Source: Bacteroidota bacterium
GTDB lineage: Bacteria > Bacteroidota > Bacteroidia > Flavobacteriales > Schleiferiaceae
NCBI GenBank assembly: GCA_024742495.1
Contig: JANSYJ010000008.1
Span: 1 to 64,000 of the forward strand
Length of the DNA stretch: 64,000 nt
Direction: 5' to 3'
How positions within the stretch are numbered: position 1 is the first letter of the stretch; each line of letters begins with the position of its first letter. Made by a program: the position numbers and the translations under genes. The notes beneath the pieces are model-generated. The model had not been told where the DNA came from, made no database searches, and saw only the letters and a list, made by a program, of their open reading frames with translations. Positions 44,615 to 54,800 of the stretch are shown here, piece by piece.

Positions 44615-45500
44615 TCACCAATAACAATTGTAGCACCGGCAAGTAAATAATACTGAATATCATCAACTTTCGAGCAGCCGGAATAGTTCGCTCCTGATAC
44701 AGTTTCCATGCAAAATATAAAAATACGGCGCCCATAGCCGCGGCAATCACCGTCCCCACAATAGAGAGACTTAAGCTTCCACTTAAGCCAAAGGCCGGTA
44801 ATAAGCTAATTGGAATGAGGAAGAAGGTATAGATTAATATTTGCGAGGCGCTTTTAGTATCTCTGTTTCCTGAAGGGAGCAGCACATAGTCCGCTTTTTT
44901 ATAATCGTCATCCGCGATCCAAGCAATGGCCCAAAAATGAGAGAACTGCCATAAAAACTGAATGGCAAATAAAGTTCCTGGCTCAATATCGAAGTCGTTA
45001 GTAGCCGCCACCCAACCCAGTAATGCCGGAATAGCCCCGGGAAAAGCGCCCACAAAAACGGCAATCGGCCCATAGGCCTTTAGTGGCGTGTAAACTAAAA
45101 CATAGACCAATAAAGCAAAGGCGCCAAATCCTAAGGTTAGAGGATTGATGTAGTAAAGAAGCAGCAAACCAATAAAGGCCATTATTGAGGAGGCGAGCAT
45201 GGCCTCTGAAACCTTTAGGCGACCCGTTGGCAATGGTCGATTCTTAGTGCGATCCATCAAGGCATCGCGGTTTTTTTCAATCACTTGATTAAAACCATTA
45301 GCAGCTCCTACCACCAAATAACCGCCAAAGGCCAATGCAATTATGGTCCACACGGAAACCTCATCCGCGCCAAGCAGATATCCCGCGAGTGCAGAATACA
45401 CCACACTCATATTTAACCGAGCTTTGGTAAGCTCCATTACGGCCTGGGCCTTAAGCTTGAAGCTTGTAGTTTGAGCTTTGATTTCGGTACTTGTATTCAA
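44598..45500 (-). CDS. cyoE: Protoheme IX farnesyltransferase
   Basis: 300 residues, about nine transmembrane segments. The UbiA-type Asp-rich motif NGFNQVIEKNRDALMDRTKNRPLP region (about residues 66-89; N-x-x-x-D-x-x-x-D/MxRTxxRP) marks heme O synthase, which farnesylates heme for the oxidase. It starts at TTG 45500, 18 bp after a consensus -7 box; no ATG lies between the promoter and Met22. First gene of the oxidase operon. The name ctaB is also used. Confidence 0.92.
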   Translation of the reverse strand: MNTSTEIKAQTTSFKLKAQAVMELTKARLNMSVVYSALAGYLLGADEVSVWTIIALAFGGYLVVGAANGFNQVIEKNRDALMDRTKNRPLPTGRLKVSEAMLASSIMAFIGLLLLYYINPLTLGFGAFALLVYVLVYTPLKAYGPIAVFVGAFPGAIPALLGWVAATNDFDIEPGTLFAIQFLWQFSHFWAIAWIADDDYKKADYVLLPSGNRDTKSASQILIYTFFLIPISLLPAFGLSGSLSLSIVGTVIAAAMGAVFLYFAWKLYQERTIPAARKLMIFSIIYLPVLQLLLVIDKFI

Positions 45501-45517
45501 TAGGCCTTATTGGGCTG

Positions 45518-45548
45518 CAAAAATACGCTTCACAGCCCGCCTAAACAA
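45518..45548 (-). promoter_or_regulatory. Promoter of the cyoE/oxidase operon
   Basis: On the minus strand TTG (plus 45546-45548), a 20-bp spacer and TATTTTTG (plus 45518-45525) match the consensus exactly. Transcription should start near 45512, which supports the TTG start codon of cyoE at 45500. Confidence 0.7.
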
Positions 45549-45560
45549 AATAGATTGATT

Positions 45561-46382
45561 CTAACTATTGGGCTTTTTAACAATAAACCAAGGATTTAAT
45601 AAATCCTCCTTATTGTACTGCAGTGGCTCGCTATCATTTTTAGCTTGATAAATTTCGAAACCAGCGCCTTTAGCTACGGCGTGGCCAGCAGCTGTATCCC
45701 ATTCCATGGTTGGTGCGAAACGTGGATAAACATCGGCTGATCCCTCGGCTACCATGCAGATTTTCAAACTAGACCCTCTGCTTATCACTTCAGAATCCGG
45801 GTATTCTCTGCGAACCTTCTCAAAGAATGCCGCTGTTTCATCGCTCATATGAGAGCGACTGCCAACCATGGTATAAGGGCGATCTTGCTGCTCCGGTAAT
45901 TTTAGTCCTTGATTTAACCAATCATCCAAATTATCGGTATCCTTAATGTGCGCTGCTTTATCTATGCGATAAGCGCCAAACTCAGGAGCTCCAACATATA
46001 AAGTTTCGTCTACCGGTACATAAACAACACCCATAATCGGCACTCCTTTTTCAATCAGTGCTATATTAACGGTAAACTCGCCATTCTGCTTAATAAACTC
46101 CTTGGTGCCATCTAAGGGATCAACCACCCATAATAAGTGCCAATTTTTGCGCTCCTCGTAGGCCAAAGCGCGACCTTCTTCGCTAAGAACAGGAATACCC
46201 GTTTCTTCTAGCATATGAACGATCTTTAAGTGAGCACGCTTATCGGCAATGGTAAGGGGCGACTTATCGTCTTTATATTCTACTTCAAAGGTGTTTTCGT
46301 AAACCTCTAATATTTCCTTACCTGCCTCAATTGATGCCAGAATAGCATCATAGGCTAAAACTTTTGTCTCTATGCGGTCCAT
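45561..46382 (-). CDS. cysQ: 3'(2'),5'-bisphosphate nucleotidase CysQ
   Basis: 273 residues of the inositol-monophosphatase fold. Metal-site motifs: EEGRA near residue 70, DPLDGTKEFI (about 91-100) and WDTAAGHAVAKGAG near the C-terminus. CysQ hydrolyses PAP from sulfate assimilation. No other sulfur genes are adjacent. A strong terminator for the upstream TonB gene lies just ahead of it, so cysQ should have its own promoter, which I could not identify. Confidence 0.91.
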   Translation of the reverse strand: MDRIETKVLAYDAILASIEAGKEILEVYENTFEVEYKDDKSPLTIADKRAHLKIVHMLEETGIPVLSEEGRALAYEERKNWHLLWVVDPLDGTKEFIKQNGEFTVNIALIEKGVPIMGVVYVPVDETLYVGAPEFGAYRIDKAAHIKDTDNLDDWLNQGLKLPEQQDRPYTMVGSRSHMSDETAAFFEKVRREYPDSEVISRGSSLKICMVAEGSADVYPRFAPTMEWDTAAGHAVAKGAGFEIYQAKNDSEPLQYNKEDLLNPWFIVKKPNS

Positions 46383-46400
46383 GACTGTTGGTTTGATTAT

Positions 46401-46438
46401 AAAAAAATAGCCGCCTTTGGATTACCAAAGACGGCTAT
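46401..46438 (-). terminator. Rho-independent terminator of tonB
   Basis: A 14-bp stem (46407-46420 with 46425-46438, one mismatch), a 4-base loop, and a T-run on the minus strand (plus-strand A at 46401-46407). It separates the TonB gene from cysQ. Confidence 0.9.
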
Positions 46439-46456
46439 AAAATTACGAAGTATTGT

Positions 46457-47164
46457 TTATTGAAGCTTCGCGTTGATCGGCAAAGTAAAGCTCATTCTTA
46501 CTGGCTTTCCCCTTTGCTTCGCAGGCGTTAGCTTAGGTAGCATTTTCACTACCCGCACTGCTTCATCGTCAAGGAGAGGATCTACACCTCTAACCACCTC
46601 AACATTAGTTATTTTACCATTTTTCTCAATAACGAAGTTTACATAAACGCGACCTTGAATTCCCATTTGGCGGGCCATTTCCGGGAATTTAAATTCGCGA
46701 CCTACAAACTGTAAGATTTTTTGCTGGAAGCAAAGCTTGCGTTCGTCATTGTTCTTAGAATCTTCACAGCCTGGGAAAATAGGAACCGATTCCACAACCG
46801 CAAAGCTTAAAACCTCATCGGATTCTTCCTCTTCCATTTCAATTACCTCAACCTCTTCCATCATATCGGTTTCGGTAGTTTGAATCTCTAGTTCTTCTTC
46901 GAGCTCCACATCATCTTCTACAACCTCAATCACCTCTGGTGGCGGTGGCGGTGGTGGCGGTGGTGGGGCTAGATCACGATTTGTAATCGGGATAATTTCA
47001 TCATCTACCTCAACGTCTAATTCTCCGAGATCAGCAATTGACTGATCATAGGTTTTCCATTGGATTAAGATGATGCACAATAGCAATGAAGTTAAGAGAC
47101 CTGTAAGGAGGAATAAACTCCTGATGTTCTCTAAATCTGCTTTTTCTGATTTCTTTGGTTGCAT
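46457..47164 (-). CDS. Energy transducer TonB (proline-rich)
   Basis: 235 residues. One N-terminal transmembrane helix (about 15-34), ten consecutive prolines (67-76) followed by a Glu/Val-rich stretch, and a C-terminal TonB domain (about 150-235; IQGRVYVNFVIEKNGKITNVEV, DPLLDDEAVRVVKMLPKLTPAKQRGKPV). TonB carries inner-membrane energy to outer-membrane receptors. A Cys pair (PGCEDSKNNDERKLC) sits before the TonB domain and recurs in the paralogue. exbB/exbD are not adjacent. A terminator follows. Confidence 0.92.
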   Translation of the reverse strand: MQPKKSEKADLENIRSLFLLTGLLTSLLLCIILIQWKTYDQSIADLGELDVEVDDEIIPITNRDLAPPPPPPPPPPEVIEVVEDDVELEEELEIQTTETDMMEEVEVIEMEEEESDEVLSFAVVESVPIFPGCEDSKNNDERKLCFQQKILQFVGREFKFPEMARQMGIQGRVYVNFVIEKNGKITNVEVVRGVDPLLDDEAVRVVKMLPKLTPAKQRGKPVRMSFTLPINAKLQ

Positions 47165-47230
47165 ATTCGATGGATTAGCAAAGGCTAAATTAAAGAAAAA
47201 CTAAAAGGGCATACAAGAAATAAGGCTATT

Positions 47231-47959
47231 TTACCTAATCTTAAAATTTACAGGGATGCGCACCCTTACCGGAACCGCCCTACCCAGCTGACTAGCAGGA
47301 ACTAATTTGGGCAAATTTTCTATTACACGCTTGGCTTCCGCTCTATACTCGGGGATTTCCCCACGCAGAATTACCACATCGCTAACCTTACCATCACTTT
47401 TAATTACAAATTCAACAAAAACCTTTTCGCTCCTGGCCATAAAATCTGGCACATCGGGGAACTCAATTTCATTGGCTAAATAGGTGGATATCCAGGTATT
47501 AAAACATTTCATTTGCTCCTCCTTTCCGCGCAGAGCTTCACAATCTTGGGGCCGCGCCATATTCTCTACAAGTATTGCTTCAATAGGCTCAGGTACTTCG
47601 GGCTCTAAAGTTGATTCAAAAAAAATGGTATCCATGCTTACTGGCTGTAGATTACTAGTGTTAAGCAGGGTAGTATTGTCCACAATTTTAAATCGCTTCT
47701 TTGGATCTACTATAGGATCTGGTTCCACATCTTTCTTTAGGGGCTCAGGTATCTTAGGTGTTTCGCGAAAGGTTTTCGGTATTCGCACTGTCCCCGCTTC
47801 ACTTTGCTCGGCTTGATCAGTTTTTAATTCGGGAAAAGAGTAAGCGCTTTTTAGCTCTAAAACTTCAGTGGTAAGCAACAAGCTTAAGGCAATACCGGCG
47901 AGAAAGAAAATGCTGCGATAGTTTTCGAGATTAGTTCTCCAATTCTTCTTTAATTCCAT
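47231..47959 (-). CDS. Energy transducer TonB paralogue (without Pro run)
   Basis: 242 residues: transmembrane helix about 16-34, a periplasmic linker with scattered Pro and Lys but no poly-Pro, and a C-terminal TonB domain (KVFVEFVIKSDGKVSDVVIL, YRAEAKRVIENLPKLVPASQLGRAVPV). It keeps the Cys pair (DCEALRGKEEQMKC). It lies 66 bp upstream of the other TonB gene, so a tandem duplication is likely. The divergent linker suggests a different partner set. Confidence 0.87.
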   Translation of the reverse strand: MELKKNWRTNLENYRSIFFLAGIALSLLLTTEVLELKSAYSFPELKTDQAEQSEAGTVRIPKTFRETPKIPEPLKKDVEPDPIVDPKKRFKIVDNTTLLNTSNLQPVSMDTIFFESTLEPEVPEPIEAILVENMARPQDCEALRGKEEQMKCFNTWISTYLANEIEFPDVPDFMARSEKVFVEFVIKSDGKVSDVVILRGEIPEYRAEAKRVIENLPKLVPASQLGRAVPVRVRIPVNFKIR

Positions 47960-47999
47960 GTGATTTCGTGTTAGGTTTTCTTTTAGATCTCTCGATCAA

Positions 48000-48389
48000 T
48001 CAGGCCTTGCGGCTCTGTATTAGAAACCACAAAAGCACGGCAATAGTGACACCCACGGTATTGGCGATAAAATCCAACCAATCGCCATGGCGACCACGTA
48101 TAAGTTCATGTTGAAGGATTTCAATGAGTCCTCCAAAAAGTACAGTAACAAGCCAAATTGATCCTATTCGGCGAATACTAAGAACGTTCTTGAAATTATA
48201 ACGAAGTGATCCAAGGATTATTAAGAAGGCGCTGAAAAAAAATATCCCCGCGTGTATGAGTTTATCATTGAGGTCCACCAATTCCCTTGGAATTTGATCC
48301 TTGGGCAAAAGGGTGAGATAGGCTATTAAAAAACCCCAGCATAGCGCCGGGGTATAAGAAAGAAATTTTTTATTTCTAGTTTCAGCCAT
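48000..48389 (-). CDS. VanZ family protein
   Basis: 129 residues with four transmembrane segments (about 9-26, 40-58, 72-90, 103-122) and the VanZ-like IHAGIFFFSAFLIIL and EILQHELIRGRHGDWLDFIANTVG motif. VanZ proteins give slight teicoplanin resistance in enterococci, but most family members have unknown roles. The start overlaps the gcvH stop by one base. The order sprA-gcvH-vanZ-tonB is one I recall in Flavobacteriia. Confidence 0.88.
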   Translation of the reverse strand: MAETRNKKFLSYTPALCWGFLIAYLTLLPKDQIPRELVDLNDKLIHAGIFFFSAFLIILGSLRYNFKNVLSIRRIGSIWLVTVLFGGLIEILQHELIRGRHGDWLDFIANTVGVTIAVLLWFLIQSRKA

Positions 48390-48766
48390 TAGGCGATCAG
48401 CTCTTTATAAGCATCTGCATCTAACAAATCGGCTAATTCAGAATCGTCGCTAATTTTAATCTTTACCATCCAGCCTTTGCCGTAAGGGTCTTCATTCACT
48501 AGTTCTGGATTACTTTCAATTTCCTCGTTAAAGGCTTCTACTTCGCCTGATACAGGCATAAACAAATCCGAAACCGTTTTAACGGCCTCCACAGAGCCAA
48601 AGGTTTCTTCACGATCAAGGGTTTCGCCTTCTGTTTCTACTTCAACAAAAACGATGTCGCCTAATTCGCCTTGAGCAAAATCTGTGATACCTACGACTGC
48701 AGTGTCGCCTTCAATGCGAATCCATTCGTGGTCTTTTGTGTACTTTAAATCGGTTGGGATATTCAT
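48389..48766 (-). CDS. gcvH: Glycine cleavage system H protein
   Basis: 125 residues. The lipoylation site is Lys63 in [12 protein letters not shown], close to Lys64 of the classical protein, with the characteristic [13 protein letters not shown] start and the [10 protein letters not shown] and [14 protein letters not shown] segments. GcvH shuttles the aminomethyl group between the P, T and L proteins. P and T genes are not in the window. It follows sprA by 42 bp and is likely co-transcribed with it. Confidence 0.97.
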   Translation of the reverse strand: MNIPTDLKYTKDHEWIRIEGDTAVVGITDFAQGELGDIVFVEVETEGETLDREETFGSVEAVKTVSDLFMPVSGEVEAFNEEIESNPELVNEDPYGKGWMVKIKISDDSELADLLDADAYKELIA

Positions 48767-48808
48767 GCCTCAGTATTTTGATGCCACAAATTAAAAGGTT
48801 TTTTAGGA

Positions 48809-51800
48809 CTATTGCCCCAAATTTAAGCGTACACTTATTCCAAATTGATTAGTGGTTAAAGGGAAGGCATTTGAGGTTTTGAATCGCGACATGTTTAGGT
48901 CGTAAAAAATCTTTGTTTGCACGCGCTGGCTGAGGCGGTAATCGGCCGAAACTTTAACCGTAGTTACCCTTTGACCCGAGGTTGGTTGATCCACATCTTC
49001 CAATATCCTGCGAATGAGAATGATATTATCACGGATACCCACATCTGCCCTGAGCTCTAAATTTGCCACCGGATTTGTACGGCGCTTTCCTACTCGAACA
49101 AAGCGGAGCTTAACATCCTTAATAATATAACCGGCACTTACCACCCATTCACTACCGCGGTTCTCCGTGATTTGATTATTGGTTAAACTCAACATCATAT
49201 TACGGTCGCTCTTATACTCCACCCGGAAAGTCATATTGTTTTTAAACTTGGTATTTAAACCAATTAGAGGGGCGAATTGCTCCGTCATGGAGACGCTGTT
49301 AATTTGATCTGCCGGTAAGAGATCTCCATTGGCATCTAATGGCAATTCCCCTGGTCTATCTTGTAATTGTTTTTGTCTTAATAGGTTGGTGGAAATACTG
49401 GATACGGTATAATTGGAGCGATAAGCGTGATTTAAAGTAAAGCTGGCGAAGTACTTTTTAAATAGCTTCATCTTACTTAATCCATCGTAGGTCACTTGCC
49501 AGTTTGGAAGCGGAATAGCCCTACCAAAGCCTAATTCAACCGAATTGGCATCCACCCCCGAGTAAGCGGCAATGAAAGCTGGTATCATCACCTCCTGAGC
49601 GCTCACACTATAATAGCGATAGCCATAATTAGATGAATCTGGGCTACCTACTAATTCCGCGGAATAGCCTGGGATGCTATCTACTTGCGCTAACTGTTGC
49701 GCTAGTCGCTGTGATACTATCAATCGATTTTCTCGGAATTGATCGTAGACCGCCGAATTGTACTCAGGTGCCTCCAAAGTTTCAAAGGCAGTATTCATCA
49801 TAAACCAAGAAGAAGAAAAAGTTTGGGTTTGAAAGCTGTTTTGGCTATTGAAAGCAAAATTTGAGAAATCCCCAGTTACTGGATCAAACACACTATCAGC
49901 GCGGAAGAACTCACTTAAATTGCTGCTCCCTTGTCTTTGAGCGGTAATTACAATTCGCAATGAGTTAAGTGGCTCCAGGGTTAGTCGCAGATTAAGATTT
50001 TCATTACTGGTTCTAGAGTACTGGGTATTCAAATTCGGATTTCGGATCAGCCAGTCATTTGCAACCGCCGAAGTGCGGATATCCGATTGATCTCCAACCG
50101 TAAACCAGAATCCCGGTGCCGCCCCAGCATCTGCCATTCCTAATAAGGTTGGATTCGGTCTAAAACCTGGTAATACTTGCCCATTATTTTGACTGTAATT
50201 TACCGATCCAGACTTAACCATCATCATAAACTTGGCAGACTCCATCAGTATTTTTCCAAATACCGAAGGCTCGTCTTCTTCCTCTTTTACACTCTCATTA
50301 TTACGACGTTCTCCTGGCGTTGGAATTCCCCGCGGTCTGCGTCGCTCACCGCCGCCTCTGCCTTTACCTCCGTTGAGGGCCTTCTTTAAATAAGGCACCT
50401 TATTGTAGAGGGCATTAAAATTGAGCGTGCTGTTTAATTGAATTTGACGGTTATTTTGAATGGTGTTTCCAAAGTTCAAATTAAACTGGCTGTTCCCCGG
50501 TGCATTGGCATTACCTCTGGTTGTGGCCAGAGATGGAGCCTGCCAATCATAGTCGGCATTATAGGTTGCCGTTAAATTCACAAAGTCCATCAGCGGCAGC
50601 TTATTAATAGGCACCTGCCAATTGAGGGTGACCTTTTGGTGATAAGTAAGCGGTCGACCAAAATCTCTAAGGTTCTGAATGATGGTATCTCGGTTTTCTG
50701 CTGAGCCTGGCGCGCCATTCGTTTCATCTATCCTTGATCCAGATCTCGCATTAAAATCGAAACGCAATGATTCCGTAATGTCGTAGAGTAAGGTGTATTG
50801 CCGGTTTAAATTGAAGTTCTTATTGTAAGTGGCTTCAATATTTCCCAAAAGCTCAGGTGGAATATCATTTAAGATGGCGTCGGTATTCCGCATTTGCATG
50901 GCGGTATAATTCCGATCAAAACTGGCAATGGCCGTAAAACTTTTAGGATAAGGGTAAAAATTGAACTCCCGAATTAGGGCCAAGTAATTACTCTGTAGCC
51001 ATTTTACCTTGGTGAAGGGTTTAATTGGTTTTGGTCGGGCGCGGTAGGTATAATTAATATTTCCGGCATGCTGGCGGTTAATATCAAAGCGCGTATTGAT
51101 GTTCCGTCGGAAGACCTCTGAAAATGAATAGGTAACCGCAAAGTTCTCAATATCATAAACCTTTGGCTTGCGTTGCCCTTCATTGGCATTTCGTTCTTTG
51201 CGAACGTTGGTAAAGTTTATTGATCGACGACGGGTATAGTCTTGGGTCGCTTGCCTTAATGAATCTTGTGCTCCTGGATCTTCAATATTGTCGATGGCAT
51301 CATCAAACTCAATATCCAAGTCTAAGGGATTAAAGCGAGGATTTATCCAGGTCTCGCTGGTTCCATAGAACATAGGAATTCTAATTCCCAAATCCTTATT
51401 GAAAAACTTACCCAACTCAACATTAGTTTGCAGATCGTAAGCATAGCGTTGCTCCTGCTGAAACTCGCTTACCGATTGATCGAGGGAACCCCAGCCAATG
51501 GAACTGGTGCTACCAGTAAGACTTACATTGGCAAAGTCGGCTAATTTGGCTGCCACCCGAGCATTGGCCGCCCATCCCCCTTCTTGATCGAAGTCGGTAA
51601 GCCTTAATTCGTTAATCCAAACTTCAGCATTTTTAGAGAGGCCATCATCGGGATCATTGGCAAATCGCTTTTTAGGGTTGCGCACCCCGATAAGCACGGT
51701 TCGTACATTCCCTAAATTGGGTGCCCCTACAACCGTTACACGGCCTCCCGCTCGATCTACAGAATAGGGTTCATTGATGGGGTCCCCGGTATTGCGATAA

Positions 51801-54800
51801 GCGGCATTTCGTTCGAGCTTGACATCCTTTAAAATCTGCAAAGCAAAATCCATCTGATTCTCTTCGGGCCAAATGGCATTTACATCCGTATTACTTACCC
51901 CCCAAGGTGTTACGGTCATGGGGATTTCATACTCGTAAAAGTTTTGATCGTAGTCGCTGCCCAAGCGAATGAAAACTCTCAAATCGCCATCGGCCACATC
52001 ATTATCGGTAATTGCCGACTCTACGTGGGTATAAAGCTTTAACCTTTTATAAAGGCGCATATCGAAATCGATATTGCGGAATACGGCGCGGGCATCACCA
52101 TCTTCAAGATTTAATATCCTTAAGCTTAGTGCCTGCTCATTTTGTTGGTTAGCCGAAGTTGTGCCAAATAAAACCTGACGGTCGATTCCGGGAGGAAGTA
52201 CATAGGGAACTGGTTCACGCGAGCCGTTCTGCTCAATATTAACCGCATTTACCTCAAATACGGTATTGTTCTGATCGTCTTGAGTTAATCGATCGCGGGT
52301 ACCGTCTAATGCAAACTGGTAACGTCGCCACTCCCCTCGCACCAACTCCATCCGCGCAAAGCGAATAACAATATCATCGGGGAAGTTTTTTAAGAAAGTA
52401 CGGATGAATCGGATGGAACGGAAATCATTAATTGGTCCAACCTTAGAATCTGGATTAAACACCGGAATTTTAAACTGAATCCATTGGGCTGGATAAGACT
52501 GTCCATTAGGCTGATCTGGAGAACGCGTTCTTTGAATTGCGGTGATGTAATTCTGTCCTTCCACTTGCAAATCCTCAGGACGCATGCTGATGCGATACTG
52601 AAAATAGGTTTCTGCCTTACTTAAGGTTTGGTCTCTATTTACATCCTCAATATCTGGGAGGTTAGTGGCAAAAGCCGAAACTCCACCTACGGGGGTTGGA
52701 TTAGAGTTTCCTTGAGGATTATTGAAATCCTTGTATCGCTCCAAGATATTGGCTTCCGCCTGATCAAGATTATCCCCGCGATAGTATTGGAAGTTATCTG
52801 CCGCAGGATCCTGATCGGCCTGCACATAAGCTGGAGATGCGGTGCCGTAGGTATTAATTATACGCTGTATATAATTCGCATAAGCGGTATCCGTATTCCA
52901 AGTCCTTTCCTGGGCGTCATTTAAGAGGTCATATCCAACATCTTGCACATCTCGAGCAGAAGGATCTGCATCGAAAGCCACAACTGGAGGGCGAACATTA
53001 GTGGCATATCCCCAGCGCGTGGAATCAAGTTTACTGAGATCGCCATTAACCGGTACACTATTCTCAATCGCTTGAACGCCATCGCGAAGAATATCTTCCG
53101 ATACACTTCCTAAGTTTATATACATATCGCCACCGGGAGGTGGGTTATCTACACCTACGAAAGGGTTTAAAACCCAAAATTGAATAAACTCAATATTCTG
53201 TTCCTCAAAATTGGTTACGCTCACATCGCGCATAATTCCGGCCCATCGGCTAGAAGCATTGCGTAAACTACCATCCTGATTAATACCGTCAGAGAAAGCA
53301 GTAGGATCTACATCATAATTGTAGGGACCTCGCTCGCGCGGATAATAGGCCAAATCCAAGGTGGCAATATTTCGCGGTTGGCTATTATCTAACTCCAAAT
53401 TGGGGAAAACCTCATCCACCAAAACTTCGCGCACATCATTGGTGGACTGCAAATCTTTATTATTGCGGATGTTGCTTGGTGTTCTCGACTCGTCATTGTG
53501 AAACAGTGGGTCGATGGTGTACCAAGCTAAACGCGCTCTATTAAAACCATAGGCTACGGTATTCTCGCCGGCCTCAGGGAATAAATCTGGCTGCCCGGCA
53601 GGGGTAGAGGCTAATCGCCAGGCGCTTGGATTGCGTATATCAATGGTGGTTTGGCTGGACTCAAAATCATCTAAGAAGGTGGTTTGCTCTCCGTTAATCT
53701 CTATTCCACGTGGGCTACCGGGAATCATCTGAGCTACCTCACCACTCACAAGAAGGTTAGAACTTTCCTTGGTATCTATAAAGGGAATGGCATCAACAAA
53801 ACGAGTTAAATAAGGCGCTTCTTTAGAATAATTTCCATTTAAGCCAATAATGGTATTAGAGATGGGCTCCTCGCCAATATTTACTTTTTGAGTTAAGGGG
53901 CGTTCATTTAAATGAACCATGGTACCGCCTAAATTGAGGTTTTCATTAAAACGGTATTCGGCATTAAGCCCCATAAAAGTTTTGGTTTGGAAGTTGAAAA
54001 GCGCATTGTTCTCAAAGTCCACTTTAATAGGAACCCCTGAGTTTAAAATCCCATCATTTAAAATGGTTACTCTTCCAAGGTTATAATCCACTCGGTAATC
54101 CTGCCCTTCCACCAAGCGAGTACCGCCAGCGGTTACCTGAACCGATCCTGGCGGAATATTAAAAGCATTCAGCTGAATTTCGCTACTGGAAGATGATTTA
54201 AACTGACCCTTTATTAAATACTTATTGAGTCGTGTTTCATTTTGAGCAACAAAGCGCGTAGAATCATAGAGCTCTTGAAAAACAAACTGCTTTCTTTCCT
54301 CATCAGTGGCTAATTTTTCGGCCAAGTTTGAACCAAAAGGTTCCAATACGGGGAAGAATATTCTTCCATTTTGAGGATAGATAGTAATATCGGGTATAAA
54401 GTCAAAAAAGCCATCCGGCTGATCGTCGTTGTTCTGGTTTAAGCGGTCGAGGTCCATTACCCTTAGGAGCAACTCTGACCTTAAACTCGATTCTGGGAGA
54501 AAAGGAACCGGAGTACCTGTTTCATCATTTTGATAAAGAACTTGCAGACGAAAATCTTCAGAACCAACTTGAAAAGCACTTAGGGAATAAACGTTCTTCA
54601 TCATCAGATCCCAGTTAGGAACCCGAACATCCAGAATGAAGCTTTTTAACATCTTCACCACTAGGTTGCTTGGTGGGCTAACCCCATCTGTACTAAACTC
54701 CCCTACTTGGAAAGTTCTACCACCTGCGGTATACTGGAAAGAAACCGCCAAAACCTCATCTTGATTTAAGGCGCTATTAAGGGTGATATACCCTAATTGT

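Noticed and set aside
48000-48389. Glycopeptide resistance suggested by VanZ
   Set aside because: Only the VanZ family fold is present, without any van operon genes; the gcvH-sprA setting is a normal chromosomal one.
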